In this document: piece after piece, positions 53,334-61,695 of the stretch
Position numbering within the stretch: the first letter of the stretch is position 1
Layout of the letters: every line of letters begins with the position of its first letter
NCBI RefSeq assembly: GCF_014874095.1
Contig: NZ_JADBEB010000001.1
Coordinates: 3,534,001 to 3,598,000, forward strand
Source: Plantactinospora soyae
GTDB taxonomy: Bacteria > Actinomycetota > Actinomycetes > Mycobacteriales > Micromonosporaceae
Reading direction: 5' to 3'
DNA: 64,000 bases
Program-made: the position numbers and the translations under genes
The notes under the pieces: model-generated
The model's database searches: none
The model's input: the letters and a program-made list of their open reading frames with translations, nothing else
What the model was told of the DNA's origin: nothing

Positions 53334-53858
53334 TCAGGCCGGTGCGTTCCGGCCCGGGTCGGCGAGGAACTCGGCCAGCACCTCGGTGTGGGTGGCGAAG
53401 GCGAGTTCGGTCGGCTCGGTGAGCACGAGCCATTCGGTGGCCTCCTCGGTGGGTGCCGAGGCGGGCAGCGACTCGGCCCGCCGCGCCGGCAGCACGCCGA
53501 AGATCAGCAGAGTCCCGCCGGCCGGCGCGCTGCGTACGGCGAACGGTCGTACCGCCTCGGCGGCGCCGACCAGGCCGGTTTCCTCGCGCAGCTCCCGGAC
53601 CAGGGCGTCCCGCCAGTCCTCACCGTGTTCGATGAAACCGCCGGGCAGTGCCAGCAACCCCCGGGCCGGCTCGATGTCGCGACGCTGCACCACCACGCCG
53701 ACCCCGGACGACGTCAGCACCGGCAGGATCGCCACCGCCACCGGGGTCGGATTGCGCCAGGTGGTCTGGCCGCAGGCCGCGCACATCCGGGGCCAGGTCG
53801 CCGGGGCCGGGTAGGCGGTGCCGCAGTACGAGCAGTGCGAATGCAGGACGCCGGTCAC
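53334..53858 (-). CDS. Nudix hydrolase with zinc ribbon
   Basis: A 174-residue protein: N-terminal zinc ribbon with two Cys-x2-Cys pairs (SYCGTAYP, CAACGQTTW), then a Nudix fold with the complete Nudix box GGFIEHGEDWRDALVRELREE (near residues 72-92; G-x5-E-x7-REUxEE). This is the NudC-like or ADP-ribose-type layout; the substrate is not clear. GTG 53858 is taken as start because it precedes the first zinc cysteine. The 135 bases upstream of the MEDS operon's 3' neighbour contain only short CCCCGCCGGCC repeats. Confidence 0.85.
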   Translation of the reverse strand: MTGVLHSHCSYCGTAYPAPATWPRMCAACGQTTWRNPTPVAVAILPVLTSSGVGVVVQRRDIEPARGLLALPGGFIEHGEDWRDALVRELREETGLVGAAEAVRPFAVRSAPAGGTLLIFGVLPARRAESLPASAPTEEATEWLVLTEPTELAFATHTEVLAEFLADPGRNAPA

Positions 53859-53971
53859 GCCGCACGACGATACCGCCCGCCCGCCGACTCGGCGCCGAAC
53901 GGCCGCTCGGCGGCTGCGCGCCAACCGGTCCTGCCGGTCGGCTCGGCGCCGTACGGGGCCGCCGGCTCGGC

Positions 53972-54745
53972 TCAGCTCTGTGCGCTGGCCGAGATCTGTC
54001 GGGGCGCGTCCAGGGTCTCCGGTCGCAGCGGCCGGGGCCGGGCACGCCAGAGCCAGGCCACGTCGCTGGCGAAGGACCAGACGAGCATGATCAGCGCCAG
54101 TCCGACCCAGGCGATCGCCAGTGGCCGGGGCAGGACCCCACTGACGGCGACCACCAGCATGATGCCCTGGAGCGCGGCCACGGTCTTCCGGGAGAACCGG
54201 GGCGGAAGGGCCGCCCGCAGCCACGGCAGCGCCCAGGCCGCCACGACGAAGACGTAGCGCAGGGCGCCGATCGCGAGCACCCAGACGCCCAGCGAACTCG
54301 CCACGAAGGCGCTCAGTACCAGGATGAGGAAGGCGTCGACCTCCATGTCGAACCGGGCGCCGAGCGCCGAGGTCGATCCGGTACGCCGGGCCACCTGGCC
54401 GTCGACCGCGTCCAACGCCAACGCGACGGTGGCCAGGGTCACCAGCACCGCGATCGGGGTGTTGCCACGGAACGAGTCGGCCACCAGCGCCGCGACGCCG
54501 CCGACCAGGGTCGCCCGGGCCAGGGTCACCTGATTGGCCGGTCCCAGCACGTACCGGCCGGACCGGCGCAGGGCGTGGTTGAGCAGCAGCCAGCTGGTCA
54601 GGGCGTACGCCGAACCGAGCAGCCATCCCGCGGGGCCGAGCCCGACGCCGGCCGCGAGCGCCGCCAGCAGGCCGAACTGTACGACCATTCCGACGGCCGG
54701 CTCGTCGACCGGCGGTACTGCGACGGGGCGTTCGCTGACAGTCAC
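53972..54745 (-). CDS. CDP-alcohol phosphatidyltransferase family membrane protein
   Basis: A 257-residue protein with about six helices and the complete CDP-alcohol phosphotransferase motif DAVDGQVARRTGSTSALGAR continuing FDMEVD (near 110-135; D-x2-DG-x2-AR-x8-G-x3-D-x3-D). It transfers a phospho-alcohol group from a CDP-linked donor. GTG 54745 lies 5 bases after GAGGGAG. It is divergent from the pterin-like cluster across 128 bases and may supply its lipid part. The acceptor is unknown. Confidence 0.87.
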   Translation of the reverse strand: MTVSERPVAVPPVDEPAVGMVVQFGLLAALAAGVGLGPAGWLLGSAYALTSWLLLNHALRRSGRYVLGPANQVTLARATLVGGVAALVADSFRGNTPIAVLVTLATVALALDAVDGQVARRTGSTSALGARFDMEVDAFLILVLSAFVASSLGVWVLAIGALRYVFVVAAWALPWLRAALPPRFSRKTVAALQGIMLVVAVSGVLPRPLAIAWVGLALIMLVWSFASDVAWLWRARPRPLRPETLDAPRQISASAQS

Positions 54746-54873
54746 CGTTTCTCCCTCGTCCTGCGGCACAATCCAAGATCCGCGTATCGTTACCGCGTCC
54801 CACCTCAGGGAAACGGGAAAAGCGGACCTACGGTTCAGCCAACCGAGGATGGATGCCGAGAAAGGACTGCCCG

Positions 54874-55893
54874 ATGACGCACAGTGGTCGCGCGTTCTGG
54901 CTCCGTACACCGGGTCGGGGCGAGATCCGGCCGGTCACGCTCGCCGGGCCCGGTCCCGACGAGGTGCTGGTCCGGACCCGCTACTCCGGCGTGAGCCGGG
55001 GCACCGAGACGCTGGTCTTCCGGGGCGGGGTGCCGGAGAACCAGCACGCGACGATGCGGGCCCCGTTCCAGGAGGGCGACTTCCCGGCACCGGTGAAGTA
55101 CGGCTACCTCAACGTCGGCGTCGTCGAGGAGGGCCCGCCGGCTCTGCTCGGCCGTACCGTCTTCTGCCTCTTCCCCCATCAGACCCGCTACGTGGTGCCG
55201 GCGACCGCGGTCACCGTCGTACCGGACCGGGTGCCGGCGGCCCGGGCGGTGCTCGCCGGGACCGTGGAGACCGCGGTGAACGCGGTCTGGGACGCGGCGC
55301 CGCTGGTCGGCGACCGGATCGCGGTGGTCGGCGCCGGCATGGTCGGTTCGGCCGTGGCCGGTGTGCTCGCCCGGTTCCCCGGCGCGCGGGTGCAACTGGT
55401 GGACGCCGATCCCGGCCGGGCGGCGGTGGCGGCGGCTCTCGGCGTCGACTTCGCGCTGCCGGCGGACGCGGCGGGCGACTGCGACCTCGTCGTGCACGCC
55501 AGCGCCACCTCGGCCGGGCTTACCCGCTCGCTGGAACTGCTCGCGCCGGAGGGCACGGTCATCGAACTGAGCTGGTACGGCGACCAGCGGGTCAGCGTGC
55601 CGCTCGGCGAGCACTTCCACTCCCGCCGGTTGGTCGTCCGCAGCTCCCAGGTGGGTACCGTGTCGCCGAACATGCGTGGTCGGCGTACCTTCGGTGATCG
55701 GCTGGCGCTCGCCCTGGATCTGCTCGCGGACCCCGCGTTCGACGCGCTGATCACCGGCGAGTGCGACTTCGAGGAGCTGCCCGAGGTCTTTCCCCGGCTG
55801 GCCAGCGGCGAACTGCCCGCGCTGTGTCAGCTCGTCAGCTATCGCTCCGAGGCCGGCGACGGGCCGGCCGGTTCCGACATCCGTGGAGGGTGA
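54874..55893 (+). CDS. MDR-family dehydrogenase (zinc-motif-poor)
   Basis: A 339-residue medium-chain dehydrogenase with NAD(P) loop [21 protein letters not shown] near 147-167 and an N-terminal GroES-like domain ([16 protein letters not shown]). The standard catalytic-zinc GHE motif is absent. The C-terminal [20 protein letters not shown] block recalls BchC/threonine-dehydrogenase-like enzymes. ATG 54874 follows AAAGGA; ATG 54853 is possible. It is the first gene of a five-gene coupled operon with PTPS, glycosyltransferase, methyltransferase and UPF0104 genes. Confidence 0.78.
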   Translation: MTHSGRAFWLRTPGRGEIRPVTLAGPGPDEVLVRTRYSGVSRGTETLVFRGGVPENQHATMRAPFQEGDFPAPVKYGYLNVGVVEEGPPALLGRTVFCLFPHQTRYVVPATAVTVVPDRVPAARAVLAGTVETAVNAVWDAAPLVGDRIAVVGAGMVGSAVAGVLARFPGARVQLVDADPGRAAVAAALGVDFALPADAAGDCDLVVHASATSAGLTRSLELLAPEGTVIELSWYGDQRVSVPLGEHFHSRRLVVRSSQVGTVSPNMRGRRTFGDRLALALDLLADPAFDALITGECDFEELPEVFPRLASGELPALCQLVSYRSEAGDGPAGSDIRGG

Positions 55894-55897
55894 ACCG

Positions 55898-56296
55898 TTG
55901 TTCAGCATTACCGTCCGTGACCACATGATGGTGGCGCACAGCTTCCGGGGCGAGGTCTTCGGCCCCGCCCAGCGGTTGCACGGGGCGACCTTCGTCGTGG
56001 ACGCCACGTTCCGCCGCCCCGAACTCGACGCGGACAACATCGTGGTCGACATCGGCCGGGCCAGCGAGGAACTGCGCAGCCTGCTGGGCGGGTTCAACTA
56101 CCGGAACCTCGACGACGAGCCCGCGTTCGCCGGCATCAACACCTCGACCGAGGCCCTGGCCAAGGTCATCGCCGACGGACTGGCGGACCGGGTGCACGCC
56201 GGAGCGCTCGGCGAGGGCGCCCGGGGGCTGACCGGAATCACGGTCACCCTGCATGAGTCGCACATCGCCTGGGCGAGCTACGAACGCTCCCTGTGA
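55898..56296 (+). CDS. 6-pyruvoyl-tetrahydropterin synthase-like protein, atypical active site
   Basis: A 132-residue T-fold protein. The usual metal site reads HMMVAHSF then RLHGATF instead of LHGHxY, so one zinc histidine is Ala; no cysteine is present in the catalytic-loop position. The C-terminal [14 protein letters not shown] keeps the pterin-anchoring Glu and the WAxY motif. TTG 55898, 7 bases after GGAGGG, fits the family start. It is coupled to the glycosyltransferase by a GTGA overlap. Canonical PTPS or QueD catalysis is unlikely; it may bind a pterin or catalyse a related step. Confidence 0.82.
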   Translation: MFSITVRDHMMVAHSFRGEVFGPAQRLHGATFVVDATFRRPELDADNIVVDIGRASEELRSLLGGFNYRNLDDEPAFAGINTSTEALAKVIADGLADRVHAGALGEGARGLTGITVTLHESHIAWASYERSL

Positions 56297-57417
56297 CCGA
56301 ACAGACCGCCGGGCCCGGGGCGCAGGCCAATCCGGTGTACGTGGTCCTGCCCGGCGACGTTGACGACCAGGCGTCGCCGAGCGGGGGGAACGGCTACGAC
56401 CGTCGGGTGTGCCGGGGTCTGACCGCTGCCGGCTGGCAGGTGTCCGAGCTGCCCGTCCAGGGCGCCTGGCCCCGGCCGGTACGGGCCGACCGGGCGGGAC
56501 TGGCCGACGCGCTCGCCGACGTACCCGATGACGCCGTCGTACTGCTCGACGGACTGGTGGCCTGCGGCGTACCCGACGTCGTGGCCGCCGAGGCCGACCG
56601 GCTGCGCCTGGCGGTGCTGGTGCACCTTCCGCTCGCCGACGAGACCGGGCTCGCCCCGGCCGAGGCGGCGGAGCGGGACGCGTGGGAGCGGGAGACCCTG
56701 CGGGCGGTCCGAGCGGTGATCGCGACCAGCGCCTGGACCGGACGCCGGCTCATCGAACACCACGGGTTGCCCGCCGGGCGGGTCTTCGTCGCCGCGCCGG
56801 GCGTGGAGGCCGCACCGCTGGCATCGGGTACGGCGGACGGCGCCCGGCTGCTCTGCGTCGCCGCGCTGACCCCGCGCAAGGGCCAGGACGTGCTGATCGA
56901 GGCGCTCGCCACCATCAGGGAGCTGCCCTGGACGTGCCACCTGGTCGGCCCGCTCGGCCGAGCCGTGGAGTACGTCGACCGGCTCCGCGGGTTGACCGCC
57001 CGGCACGACCTGGCGGACCGGGTGGTGTTCACCGGCCCCCGCGGCGGGCCCGAACTGGCCGCGAGCTACGCCGCCGCCGACCTGCTGATCCTGCCGTCCC
57101 ACTCCGAGACCTACGGCATGGTGGTCACCGAGGCACTGGCCTGCGGGATTCCCGTGCTGTCCACGGATGTGGACGGCATACCGGAAGCCGTCGGGCGGGC
57201 CCCCGACGGAAGCGTTCCCGGGTTGCTGGTTCCGGCCGCCGACCCGGTGGCGCTGGCCGGAGCGCTGCGTCGCTGGCTCACCGAGCCCGACCTGCGGAGC
57301 CGGTTGAGGAGGGCGGCCCGGGATCGTCGGGCGACCCTGCTCGGCTGGGAGACCACCGTACAGACCATGTCCGGCGTGCTGGAACGGCTTCGCCGGGAGC
57401 CCGGGAGGGCCGGATGA
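56293..57417 (+). CDS. GT4-family glycosyltransferase
   Basis: A 374-residue GT-B retaining glycosyltransferase. [14 protein letters not shown]-like block ([17 protein letters not shown]) near 192, [23 protein letters not shown] near 245, and the E-x7-E motif [19 protein letters not shown] near 270. The GTG at 56293 overlaps the PTPS-like stop; the gene ends in an ATGA overlap with the methyltransferase. It likely glycosylates the pterin-like or lipid-linked product of this operon. Confidence 0.85.
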   Translation: MTEQTAGPGAQANPVYVVLPGDVDDQASPSGGNGYDRRVCRGLTAAGWQVSELPVQGAWPRPVRADRAGLADALADVPDDAVVLLDGLVACGVPDVVAAEADRLRLAVLVHLPLADETGLAPAEAAERDAWERETLRAVRAVIATSAWTGRRLIEHHGLPAGRVFVAAPGVEAAPLASGTADGARLLCVAALTPRKGQDVLIEALATIRELPWTCHLVGPLGRAVEYVDRLRGLTARHDLADRVVFTGPRGGPELAASYAAADLLILPSHSETYGMVVTEALACGIPVLSTDVDGIPEAVGRAPDGSVPGLLVPAADPVALAGALRRWLTEPDLRSRLRRAARDRRATLLGWETTVQTMSGVLERLRREPGRAG

Positions 57418-58295
57418 GCGACGACAGGACGGGTACGGACCGGATGAGCGACGACAGCACCACCCCCAGCCAGGACCAGCTGGACGAGGCCACCCGGTAC
57501 AGCCTCGGCTGGCTGGGGCTGCGGGAGCCGGCCGACGCACAGGCCCGCGCCACGGAACTGCTCGAACCGCTGCGCCAGCAGTTGGCCGGGACCTCCCGAG
57601 CGGTGATCCACGATCTGGGCTGCGGCAGCGGCTCCATGGGGCGCTGGCTCGCCCCCCAACTGTCCGGCCCCCAGCACTGGGTCATGTACGACCACGATCC
57701 GGAGCTGCTCGCCCACGCCGCCGCGAACATGGTCGGCAGCGCGGCGGACGGCTCCCCGGTCACCGTCGAGACCCGGCAGGCCGACATCACCCGGCTGAGC
57801 GCCGAGGACCTGGCCGGGGCCACCCTGGTCACCGCCTCCGCGCTGCTCGACCTGCTGACCCTGGAAGAGGTGGCCGGGCTCGCCGCCGCGTGCGTCGGTG
57901 CCCGCTGCGCGGCGCTGCTCACCCTCTCCGTGCTCGGCCGGGTGGAACTCGCGCCGGCCGAGCCGATGGACGCCGAGATCGCCGCCGCGTTCGACGCCCA
58001 CCAGCGGCGGACGATCGGCGGTCGGCGCCTGTTGGGTCCGGACGCCGTCGACGCCTCGACCCAGGCGTTCGGCCGGCTCGGCGTCGAGGTGCAGGTCCGG
58101 ACCAGCCCGTGGCGGCTCGGCGGTGACCAGGCCGCGCTGACGGCGCAGTGGCTGCGCGGCTGGGTCGACGCCGCCTACGAGCAGCGGCCGGAGCTGGCCG
58201 ACGACGGCTATCTGGGTCGTCGACTGGCCGCCGCCGAGGCGGGTGAACTGCGGGTCGTCGTGCACCATGCCGACCTGTTCGCGAGATCGGAATGA
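57414..58295 (+). CDS. Class I SAM-dependent methyltransferase
   Basis: A 293-residue protein with SAM motif I VIHDLGCGSGSMGRWL near 65-80 and acidic motif II MYDHDPELLAHAA near 93. ATG 57414 overlaps the GT4 stop; ATG 57444 gives a nearly identical N-terminus because MSDD(R/S) and its codons are duplicated over 30 bases. The acceptor is unknown. It is the fourth gene of the coupled operon. Confidence 0.82.
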   Translation: MSDDRTGTDRMSDDSTTPSQDQLDEATRYSLGWLGLREPADAQARATELLEPLRQQLAGTSRAVIHDLGCGSGSMGRWLAPQLSGPQHWVMYDHDPELLAHAAANMVGSAADGSPVTVETRQADITRLSAEDLAGATLVTASALLDLLTLEEVAGLAAACVGARCAALLTLSVLGRVELAPAEPMDAEIAAAFDAHQRRTIGGRRLLGPDAVDASTQAFGRLGVEVQVRTSPWRLGGDQAALTAQWLRGWVDAAYEQRPELADDGYLGRRLAAAEAGELRVVVHHADLFARSE

Positions 58296-58354
58296 ACTTT
58301 TGGCGCCGCTGCCTCGTAAGGGTCTGAAGAAGGCTCACCGAGGGAGGACCCGTT

Positions 58355-58411
58355 ATGCGCGGCGCCAGCCAACCATCGCTCGCGGCACAGTCAGGCCGTG
58401 CGGCGTCGTGA
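58355..58411 (+). CDS. 18-codon leader ORF coupled to the UPF0104 gene
   Basis: ATG 58355 follows an excellent site (GAGGGAGGA, 6 bases upstream) and encodes an 18-residue peptide ending at TGA 58409-58411. That stop overlaps the GTG start (58408) of the membrane protein gene. The main gene lacks its own ribosome site, so translation through this short ORF probably drives it. It could instead be a frameshifted N-terminus of that protein. Confidence 0.45.
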   Translation: MRGASQPSLAAQSGRAAS

Positions 58412-59808
58412 CGCGTACCCTCTGGGCCTGGGCCCGGGTGCTCGGCGGCGCCGGCATCCTCGCGCTGCTGCTGTGGCGACTCGGTAGCGGTGCCTTCCTG
58501 GACGGCCTGCGGGTGATCGACGGCGGCACGCTGCTCGTCGCGACCGGAATCGGGCTGCTGACCACCGTCTTCAGCGCCTGGCGCTGGTGCCTGGTGGCCC
58601 GTGGCCTCGGTATCCCGCTGCCGTTGCGGGGCGCCGTCGCGGACTACTACCGGGGACTGTTCCTCAACGCGGCGCTGCCCGGCGGCGTACTCGGGGACGT
58701 CCACCGCGCGGTGCGGCACGGTCGGGACGTCGACGACGTCGGCCGGGGCGTCCGGGCGGTGGTCCTCGAACGTGCCGCCGGCCAGGTGGTGCTCGTCACA
58801 GTCGGGGTGGCGGTGCTGCTCGCCAGCCCGCTTCCCGGACACCTGCCGATCCGGTTCGGCGCCCCGTCGGCCGAGGCGCTCGGGTTCGGGGTGGCCGGGC
58901 TGGTGCTACTGCTCGGCCTCGCCGTCGGGATCGTCGTACGGCGCCGGAGCCGGTTCGCCGGGTCCCGGTCCGGTGCCGCTCCCGCCGGGCCGTCCCGGTT
59001 GGCGCGCGCGTGGCGTACGGGGCTCTCCGACGTACGGCTCGGGCTGCTCGCCCGGCGCAACTGGCCGGGGATCGCGCTGGCCTCCACGGTGGTGCTGGCG
59101 GGACACCTCGCCACCTTCGTCGTCGCGGCCCGCGCGGTCGGGGTCTCGGCACCGGTCACCGAGCTGGTGCCGCTGATGCTGCTGGCGTTGCTCGCGATGA
59201 CCCTGCCGGTGAACATCGGCGGCTGGGGTCCCCGGGAGGGCGTGACGGCGTGGGCGTTCGGCGCCGTCGGGCTGACCGCCTCGGCCGGGCTCACCATCGC
59301 GGTGGTGTACGGCGTCCTCGCCTTCGTCGCGAGTCTGCCCGGGGCCGGGGTACTCGCGGTCCGCTGGTACGCCGCCCGCAGCACCGCCCGCCGAATCGTC
59401 GCCGCCAAGCCGGCGCTGGCGCCGCTGGCCGTACACCCGCAGGTCGAGCACCAGCAGGTGGGACACCGGCCGGTGGTACCGCAGCTGGTCGGACACCGGT
59501 CGGTCGTGCCGCAGTCGGTCGTACCGCAGCCGGTCGTCGCGGCGACGCGTGGCGGAGCGCGAGCGGTCGATCCGGAGCGGGAGCCGCAGTGGCAGGTCGT
59601 ACCGGAGCGGGCCGACCCGAAGCGGGAGTGGGTACGGGGTGGCGGACTCCGGCGCGGCGCCGCCGTACGGGAGATCGTCTGGCGGGTCGGGCACCGGCGG
59701 AACGGTCCCGAGTGGGCGCCCGCGCTACGCCTGACTCCCCGCCCCCGGGTGGCCGCCGCCGGTCCCCTGGTCGGTCAGCTCTCGCCGAACCGGTCCGACA
59801 GTGCGTAG
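58408..59808 (+). CDS. UPF0104 / lysylphosphatidylglycerol-synthase-TM family membrane protein
   Basis: A 466-residue protein with about eight helices. Family blocks are LFLNAALPGGVLGDVHRAVRHG (near 84-105), VVLERAAGQVVL (near 118) and TLPVNIGGWGPREGVTAWAFGA (near 265). Such proteins move or modify lipid-linked molecules. GTG 58408 lacks a ribosome site but overlaps a leader ORF. The last 120 residues are a repetitive Val/Pro/Gln/His and Arg-rich tail (repeats of VVPQ and VGHR) not usual for the family. The 3' end overlaps the convergent RibD-like gene by 34 bases. Confidence 0.78.
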   Translation: MTRTLWAWARVLGGAGILALLLWRLGSGAFLDGLRVIDGGTLLVATGIGLLTTVFSAWRWCLVARGLGIPLPLRGAVADYYRGLFLNAALPGGVLGDVHRAVRHGRDVDDVGRGVRAVVLERAAGQVVLVTVGVAVLLASPLPGHLPIRFGAPSAEALGFGVAGLVLLLGLAVGIVVRRRSRFAGSRSGAAPAGPSRLARAWRTGLSDVRLGLLARRNWPGIALASTVVLAGHLATFVVAARAVGVSAPVTELVPLMLLALLAMTLPVNIGGWGPREGVTAWAFGAVGLTASAGLTIAVVYGVLAFVASLPGAGVLAVRWYAARSTARRIVAAKPALAPLAVHPQVEHQQVGHRPVVPQLVGHRSVVPQSVVPQPVVAATRGGARAVDPEREPQWQVVPERADPKREWVRGGGLRRGAAVREIVWRVGHRRNGPEWAPALRLTPRPRVAAAGPLVGQLSPNRSDSA

Positions 59809-60467
59809 CGCAGCAGCACCACGTCGCCGATCTGCCGGCTCCCGACCAGTATCGCGCGCCGGTCGGGCCCCCACGGGAACCTGCCGTCGCCGACGAAGCG
59901 CGGCGCCCGGGAGTCGCCCACGAAGAACGGTGCGATCACCAGGTGCAACTCGTCGACCAGGTCGGCGGTGAGGAACTGCGTGTGTATCTTTCCGCCGCCC
60001 TCGACCATCAGCCGGCCCACGCCGCGGTCGTGCAGGTCAGTCAGCACCCGGTGCAGGTCAACGGGCTCGCCGCTGTCCACCACGGTCGCCACCTGGCCGA
60101 GTCGCCGTCGCGCCTCGGCCAGTGCCGGACTCGCGCAGTAGACCAGCTTGTCGATGTCACCCACGGCGAAGAACCGCGCGTCCGGATCGAGGTCGCCGCG
60201 ACCGGTCACCGTCACCTTCACCGGCGTCGGCCGCAGCCCGCGAGCCACCCGCTCGGCCTGGCGGGCCTGCGACCGGACCAGGAGCCGCGGATTGTCCTGC
60301 CGGACCGTACCGGCGCCGACCAGGATCGCGTCGCATTCCGCCCGTACGGCGTCGACGCGGTCGAAGTCGGCGTCGTTCGAGAGCAGCAGCCGCTGCCCGG
60401 TCGCGTTGTCCAGGTAACCGTCGATTGACATGCCGCAGCTCAGCAGGACGTACGGTCGGTCAGCCAA
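59775..60467 (-). CDS. RibD C-terminal-like pyrimidine/dihydrofolate reductase family protein
   Basis: A 230-residue reductase with VLLSCGMSIDGYLD at 7-20, LVGAGTVRQDNPRL near 46, and VEGGGKIHTQFLTADLVDEL near 150, the pattern of the RibD reductase domain. TTG 60467 lies 8 bases after GGAGG; a longer TTG start at 60503 is less well placed. It lacks the RibD deaminase domain. With the nearby GTP cyclohydrolase II it could reduce a GTP-derived aminopyrimidine, as in riboflavin synthesis or a relative of it. Confidence 0.82.
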   Translation of the reverse strand: MADRPYVLLSCGMSIDGYLDNATGQRLLLSNDADFDRVDAVRAECDAILVGAGTVRQDNPRLLVRSQARQAERVARGLRPTPVKVTVTGRGDLDPDARFFAVGDIDKLVYCASPALAEARRRLGQVATVVDSGEPVDLHRVLTDLHDRGVGRLMVEGGGKIHTQFLTADLVDELHLVIAPFFVGDSRAPRFVGDGRFPWGPDRRAILVGSRQIGDVVLLRYALSDRFGES

Positions 60468-60865
60468 GGCTGGCACCTCCACGGCGGTCGGCAGACGGCC
60501 CAATCGATGAGACAGAAGATCCTGGCGTCCCGCCAGCGCTCGTCCGCCCTGACGTCGATCCCGGATGTGTTTCCGGTAACCCTGTCCGGGAAACCCGGCC
60601 GGTGTGGAAGCTGTCAGGTTGGGCCGGTTGGGTGTTCCGGCATCCTACGGGGGCATTCTAGATCGTCATGCAGAACTCGTCCGGGTTCGGCGTCGGCCGG
60701 TGCCGATCGCGCCGCCGGCCCGAAGTGCTCCGCCGGAGGCCTCAACGGCGCTGCCGCCTGCCGTCCGCCGCCGGCCGGCCGACGCCCGTCGTCGAGTTCG
60801 TCGCCGCCCACCGGCCATGCCGCCGCCGGACCGGCGGTCAACGTTGTCCACGTGAAGGAGAGCCA
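60468..60865. other. Divergent intergenic region before the GTP cyclohydrolase II gene
   Basis: These 398 bases separate the RibD-like and GTP cyclohydrolase II genes. I see no convincing gene. There is no recognisable FMN riboswitch. A GC-skewed stretch at 60690-60830 is open in several frames but has no start with a ribosome site other than that of the next gene. Confidence 0.5.
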
Positions 60866-61573
60866 ATGCCCCAGATGTCGCCCGAGCTGTCCAGCGCCGT
60901 AGAGCCCGCCGCCCCGACCGGGGCCGGACCGGTTCCGGTGGCCGAGGTTCGGACGCAGGTGACGGTGCCGTTACGTTTCGCCGACGGGTACGCCACCACC
61001 GCGCGGGTGTTCACCTTCGACGGTCTCGTGGACGGCCGGGAGCACCTCGCGTTCGGCCTCGGCGACTGGCGGTCCTCGCTCGACCGCTCCGCCGCCGACG
61101 GGCCCGCGCCATTGGTACGGCCGCACAGCGAGTGCCTGACCGGTGACGTCTTCGGCAGCCAGCGGTGCGACTGTGGACCACAGTTGCGCGAGGCGGTCCA
61201 GCGGATCGCCGACCGGGGTGGATTCCTGCTCTACCTGCGGCAGGAGGGTCGTGGCATCGGGCTGTACGCCAAGCTCGACGCGTACGCGCTCCAGGACTCG
61301 GGGCTCGACACCTACGAGGCCAACGTCGCGCTCGGCCGTGGTGAGGACGAGCGGAACTACACCGCCGCCGCGCAGATGCTGCACACCCTGGGCGTGCGCC
61401 GCGCGGCGTTGCTGAGCAACAATCCGGACAAGGCCGAGCAGCTCGGCCGACTCGGCGTGGAGATCACCGAGCGGATCGTCACCGGGGTCTACCTGTCGTC
61501 GGCCAACGCCCGGTACCTCGCGGCGAAGGCCGCACACACCGGCCACACCATCGAGCTGCCCCTCGGAGGCTGA
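60866..61573 (+). CDS. ribA: GTP cyclohydrolase II
   Basis: A 235-residue enzyme of the RibA family that opens the imidazole ring of GTP. Zinc ligands are in HSECLTGDVFGSQRCDCG (three cysteines, near 92-110), the catalytic RQEGRGIGL follows near 130, and the tyrosine of DAYALQD (equivalent to E. coli Tyr105) is kept. In a Streptomyces paralogue that Tyr is replaced and a formylated product results; here the standard product is expected. The C-terminus (TGVYLSSANARYLAAKAAHTGH) differs from housekeeping RibA. ATG 60866 follows AAGGAG. It lacks the RibB half found in bifunctional enzymes, so it is probably a specialised copy. Confidence 0.9.
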   Translation: MPQMSPELSSAVEPAAPTGAGPVPVAEVRTQVTVPLRFADGYATTARVFTFDGLVDGREHLAFGLGDWRSSLDRSAADGPAPLVRPHSECLTGDVFGSQRCDCGPQLREAVQRIADRGGFLLYLRQEGRGIGLYAKLDAYALQDSGLDTYEANVALGRGEDERNYTAAAQMLHTLGVRRAALLSNNPDKAEQLGRLGVEITERIVTGVYLSSANARYLAAKAAHTGHTIELPLGG

Positions 61574-61695
61574 GCCCACGACACCGGACGAAGCGTCGGG
61601 GGCGACCCCGGCGCCGGAGATCCGCAGCGAACCCACCCGGATGACCGGCCGGTGGATACCGTGTCGGTGGCGATCATCCGACGGCAAGGGGTGCG

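Noticed and set aside
60468-60865. FMN riboswitch before the GTP cyclohydrolase II gene.
   Set aside because: The conserved multi-stem FMN element could not be recognised in this gap.
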